NCBI GenBank assembly: GCA_018821745.1
Contig: JAHJLU010000067.1
Span: 1 to 10,653 of the forward strand
Length of the DNA stretch: 10,653 nt
Direction of reading: 5' to 3'
DNA from: Myxococcota bacterium
GTDB taxonomy: Bacteria > Myxococcota_A > Polyangia > HGW-17
The notes beneath the pieces are model-generated. The model was not told where the DNA came from. It saw only the letters and a program-made list of their open reading frames with translations, and did no database searches. Below, piece after piece: positions 8,707 through 10,653 of this stretch (the stretch's first letter is position 1; each line of letters opens with the position of its first letter). Position numbers and translations under genes: made by a program.

Positions 8707-10074
8707 ATGGGCCTGCTGTTGGTCTGCAGCGCCTTTTTATTGGCGTCCTGCGGCAAGGCTAAGTCGGAAAAACCGGCCGAGAAACCACCTGCAGCTCCCA
8801 CCACAATGACACCCCCCGTGGTCATGGCCGCTCCCCCCGTTCCGGTCGCAGCGGCCAAAATCCCCACGCCCCCCACCCCGAAAACACGACCCGTCGTCAC
8901 CAAAAAACCCACGGTGACCGCACCCTTTGTGTGCCCCGACAAAATAGAGAACGCCCAGCTCACGGCCCTGAGCGCGACGCCCCAGGGGCGCCGATGCCTG
9001 CGTCACCGCCTGGTGATAAACAAAAAATTCACCAAAGCAATCAAAACACTCACCGACCTTCGCCTCTCTCATATCTATGGGGATCACCCCCTCTATCTCA
9101 GCGGCAAGCGATATGAATACAACTCAAAAAAACAGCGCCACTACCGGACCCAGGCACCGAGAGTCCGCGCCCGCTTCGACCCCGGTGACCGGATCAACCC
9201 CTTCGGTCGCCGCGACGATCTGGGTTTCACCACCGACGATGTGCGTCTCATCCGTAAGTTTTATGCCTTTCGGATCCTCCACCGGGACGACAACGTCTTC
9301 AACCGCACCTTCCCCGGCCGCTTCAAGGACCACCAGGACCTCATCGAAGGAATCCTCCGCCACAACGTCACACCGGAACTGAAGAAGCTCGCCTCCCTCC
9401 TCTATCCGTTCCCTAAAAAAGCATCCATCTTCTTTGACATCGGCCCGGGCATCGCCAACATTGACCTCAAGGAGATGGGCGGCAAGGGCATCCCCGCCGT
9501 CACCTCACTGGAGATGGCCAAGCAGTTCCCCAAGATGCCCGTGGTTCTCCTGGACCTCCCCCTCCAGGTGTCTATTTTCATGGGGAAAAAAGAGGGGATC
9601 ACTGCAAAAAAAGAGCGCTTCACCATCTCAAAAGAGAAGCGGGAGTTGCTTCTGTCCCAGCCCAACATTCAGGTAATCGCGGGCAACGGGCTCATCTCTC
9701 TTCGGGATCAATATAATGACCCCAAAAAAAATCCCCTGAAGGACCGGGGCAGACCATCCATCACGGCTGAAACCACCATCTATATCAGGGCGGTCAACTC
9801 CATTGACATCTACTGCATGTACCACCGGCGCAACGGCCAGTACCCCAGCCTCCGCTTCGTGTTTGCAAAGATCGCCAAGGATTTCAAGCCAAACCCAATC
9901 CTCTTCATGTTCAACAAGATCCTCATGCTCAAGCAGGCCAACAAAACAAGCTGGCTCATTATCGGGCATGTCTCGGACATGGGTTTTGACCACAACGAGC
10001 GGGACCTCACCCGCAAGGGCCAGCCGCCCTTCTCCTTCAACGAGACCTTCTACCACCTCATCATGGAAAAGTAG
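8707..10074 (+). CDS. Lipoprotein with methyltransferase-like Rossmann region
   Basis: From the ATG at 8707 the product has 455 residues, beginning with a compact signal peptide and lipobox L-A-S-C (Cys15, then Gly). A Pro/Ala/Lys/Thr-rich tether (about 17-73) leads to a basic helical region (about 76-235) with no family I recognise. Residues about 241-420 resemble a class I SAM-dependent methyltransferase of the O-methyltransferase type: 'FFDIGPGIAN' (242-251) fits motif I (D-x-G-x-G), 'FPKMPVVLLDLP' (274-285) fits the acidic second-strand motif of that family, and 'IQVIAGNG' (321-328) a later strand. Motif I lacks the third glycine (Ala250 near that place). A lipid-anchored, exported protein would not meet SAM, so it may be a pseudoenzyme, bind another ligand, or be tethered differently. 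Residues 358-455 are unassigned. It has its own promoter and is convergent with the QueG gene, with stops 15 bases apart. The coding call is certain; the function is tentative. Confidence 0.88.
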   Translation: MGLLLVCSAFLLASCGKAKSEKPAEKPPAAPTTMTPPVVMAAPPVPVAAAKIPTPPTPKTRPVVTKKPTVTAPFVCPDKIENAQLTALSATPQGRRCLRHRLVINKKFTKAIKTLTDLRLSHIYGDHPLYLSGKRYEYNSKKQRHYRTQAPRVRARFDPGDRINPFGRRDDLGFTTDDVRLIRKFYAFRILHRDDNVFNRTFPGRFKDHQDLIEGILRHNVTPELKKLASLLYPFPKKASIFFDIGPGIANIDLKEMGGKGIPAVTSLEMAKQFPKMPVVLLDLPLQVSIFMGKKEGITAKKERFTISKEKRELLLSQPNIQVIAGNGLISLRDQYNDPKKNPLKDRGRPSITAETTIYIRAVNSIDIYCMYHRRNGQYPSLRFVFAKIAKDFKPNPILFMFNKILMLKQANKTSWLIIGHVSDMGFDHNERDLTRKGQPPFSFNETFYHLIMEK

Positions 10075-10093
10075 GGGCACGAGGAGACCCTAC
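10071..10093. terminator. Hairpin spanning both convergent stop codons (possible bidirectional terminator)
   Basis: GTAGGG (10071-10076) and CCCTAC (10088-10093) form a perfect 6-bp inverted repeat with an 11-base loop. The stop codon of the plus-strand gene is in the left arm and the complement of the minus-strand stop in the right arm. No T-run follows on either strand, so termination activity is uncertain. Confidence 0.3.
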
Positions 10094-10653
10094 CGGGACT
10101 TCAGGCGCAGGGCATGTCGGGCCGCGGCGCTGATGGCCGCCGAGGAGTGCTCCGCCAGTTCATGGAGCAGGGCAAGGGCAGGGGAATCGGACCGCGCCGT
10201 GAGGGAGTAGCAGAGGTTCACCATGATCTTGGTGTAGCCCAGCCGTGACAGCGCTGTCCCGCGGAAAGTGCTCCTGGCCGGGAGCTGCGGGAGCTGGTAG
10301 TAGCGCTCCATGGGGAGAGGATTCTCACCGAGGGGCTCCATGGGCCTCTTGTGGGGACAGGCTGCGACACACTCCTCGCACCCGAAGAGCCTCCCCCCGA
10401 AAGCCAGAGCCGCAGAGTCGGGAGGATTCTCCCGGGCCTCCGTGGTAAAATAGGAGAGACACTTGCGGGTGTTGATGAATCCGTCCCCCATTATGGCCCC
10501 CGTGGGACAGGCATCAACGCAAAGCTTACACTCGCCGCAGGTGTCCATGGGTGAGGGAGTCGTGGGTGGCAGCGCGAGGGTTGTCACAATCTCCCCCAGC
10601 ACCACGTTTGGCCCAAACCCCGGCACAATGAGGTTTCCGCTCTTTCCAACAAA
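10090..10653 (-). CDS. queG: Epoxyqueuosine reductase QueG, C-terminal half (truncated by window edge)
   Basis: QueG catalyses the last step of queuosine synthesis, reducing epoxyqueuosine at the wobble position of GUN-anticodon tRNAs, with cobalamin and two [4Fe-4S] clusters, in the cytoplasm. The 187 visible residues run from the window edge: 'FVGKSG' and 'VVLGEIVTTL' (17-26) match the GxxGK...LGEI region of the family. All eight cluster cysteines are present: Cys39, 42, 45 and 49 ('CGECKLCVDACPTGA'), Cys65 ('CLSYFTTE'), and Cys92, 95 and 99 ('GCEECVAACP'). A 'FRGTALSR' segment and a short Ala/Leu-rich HEAT-like end follow. The frame is open to 10653, so the real start lies beyond the window; the GTG at 10626 is internal. 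Small differences from E. coli QueG are 'CPHK' for 'CPWN' and a shorter C-terminal tail; a QueG-like paralogue cannot be excluded. The gene is convergent with the preceding lipoprotein gene. Confidence 0.88.
   Translation of the reverse strand, partial: FVGKSGNLIVPGFGPNVVLGEIVTTLALPPTTPSPMDTCGECKLCVDACPTGAIMGDGFINTRKCLSYFTTEARENPPDSAALAFGGRLFGCEECVAACPHKRPMEPLGENPLPMERYYQLPQLPARSTFRGTALSRLGYTKIMVNLCYSLTARSDSPALALLHELAEHSSAAISAAARHALRLKSR

Overview
The window looks like a chromosomal segment of a GC-rich, Gram-negative bacterium. Reasons are the C-ending codon preference (ctc, atc, gtc, acc, gcc), the many lipoprotein signal peptides, and the protein families present: IPT/TIG lipoproteins, IgGFc-binding-domain lipoproteins and 'CGNGVIEPGEEC' cysteine-rich repeats. 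These families are typical of the Myxococcota/Bradymonadota (former deltaproteobacterial) world. The lineage is inferred from gene style only; there is no rRNA or other phylogenetic marker.

Layout, left to right. (1) 6-458 (+) encodes a small single-pass membrane protein, or the C-terminal end of a larger one that begins outside the window. (2) After a 223-bp spacer with a good -10 box (635-640) and a strong Shine-Dalgarno sequence come three consecutive lipoprotein genes that look like one operon: a TIG/TIG/carboxypeptidase-regulatory-like protein (682-2703), an IgGFc-binding-domain protein (2712-4610, 8 nt later) and a cysteine-rich repeat protein (4607-6094, ATGA overlap). (3) After a weak terminator-like hairpin there is a 754-residue cation-chloride cotransporter of the SLC12 type (6208-8472). 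It keeps residues that correspond to Na+, K+ and Cl- ligands of NKCC1. (4) A 234-bp spacer holds the best sigma70-like promoter of the window (TTGACC-17-TATTTT, 8522-8550) and a C/G-rich leader. It precedes a lipoprotein carrying a Pro/Lys-rich tether and a methyltransferase-like Rossmann region (8707-10074). (5) On the minus strand, convergent with it, is the C-terminal half of an epoxyqueuosine reductase (QueG; 10090 to the window edge).

The three-lipoprotein operon is probably a cell-surface module: adhesion-like beta domains plus a disulfide-rich protein, all predicted to be anchored by an N-terminal lipidated cysteine. The transporter and QueG are ordinary housekeeping functions with no evident link to it. 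The most puzzling gene is the last lipoprotein: its fold signature suggests a SAM-dependent O-methyltransferase, but its N-terminus says it is exported, where SAM is not expected. I see no mobile element, CRISPR array, tRNA or rRNA, and no gene-free stretch longer than 300 bases.
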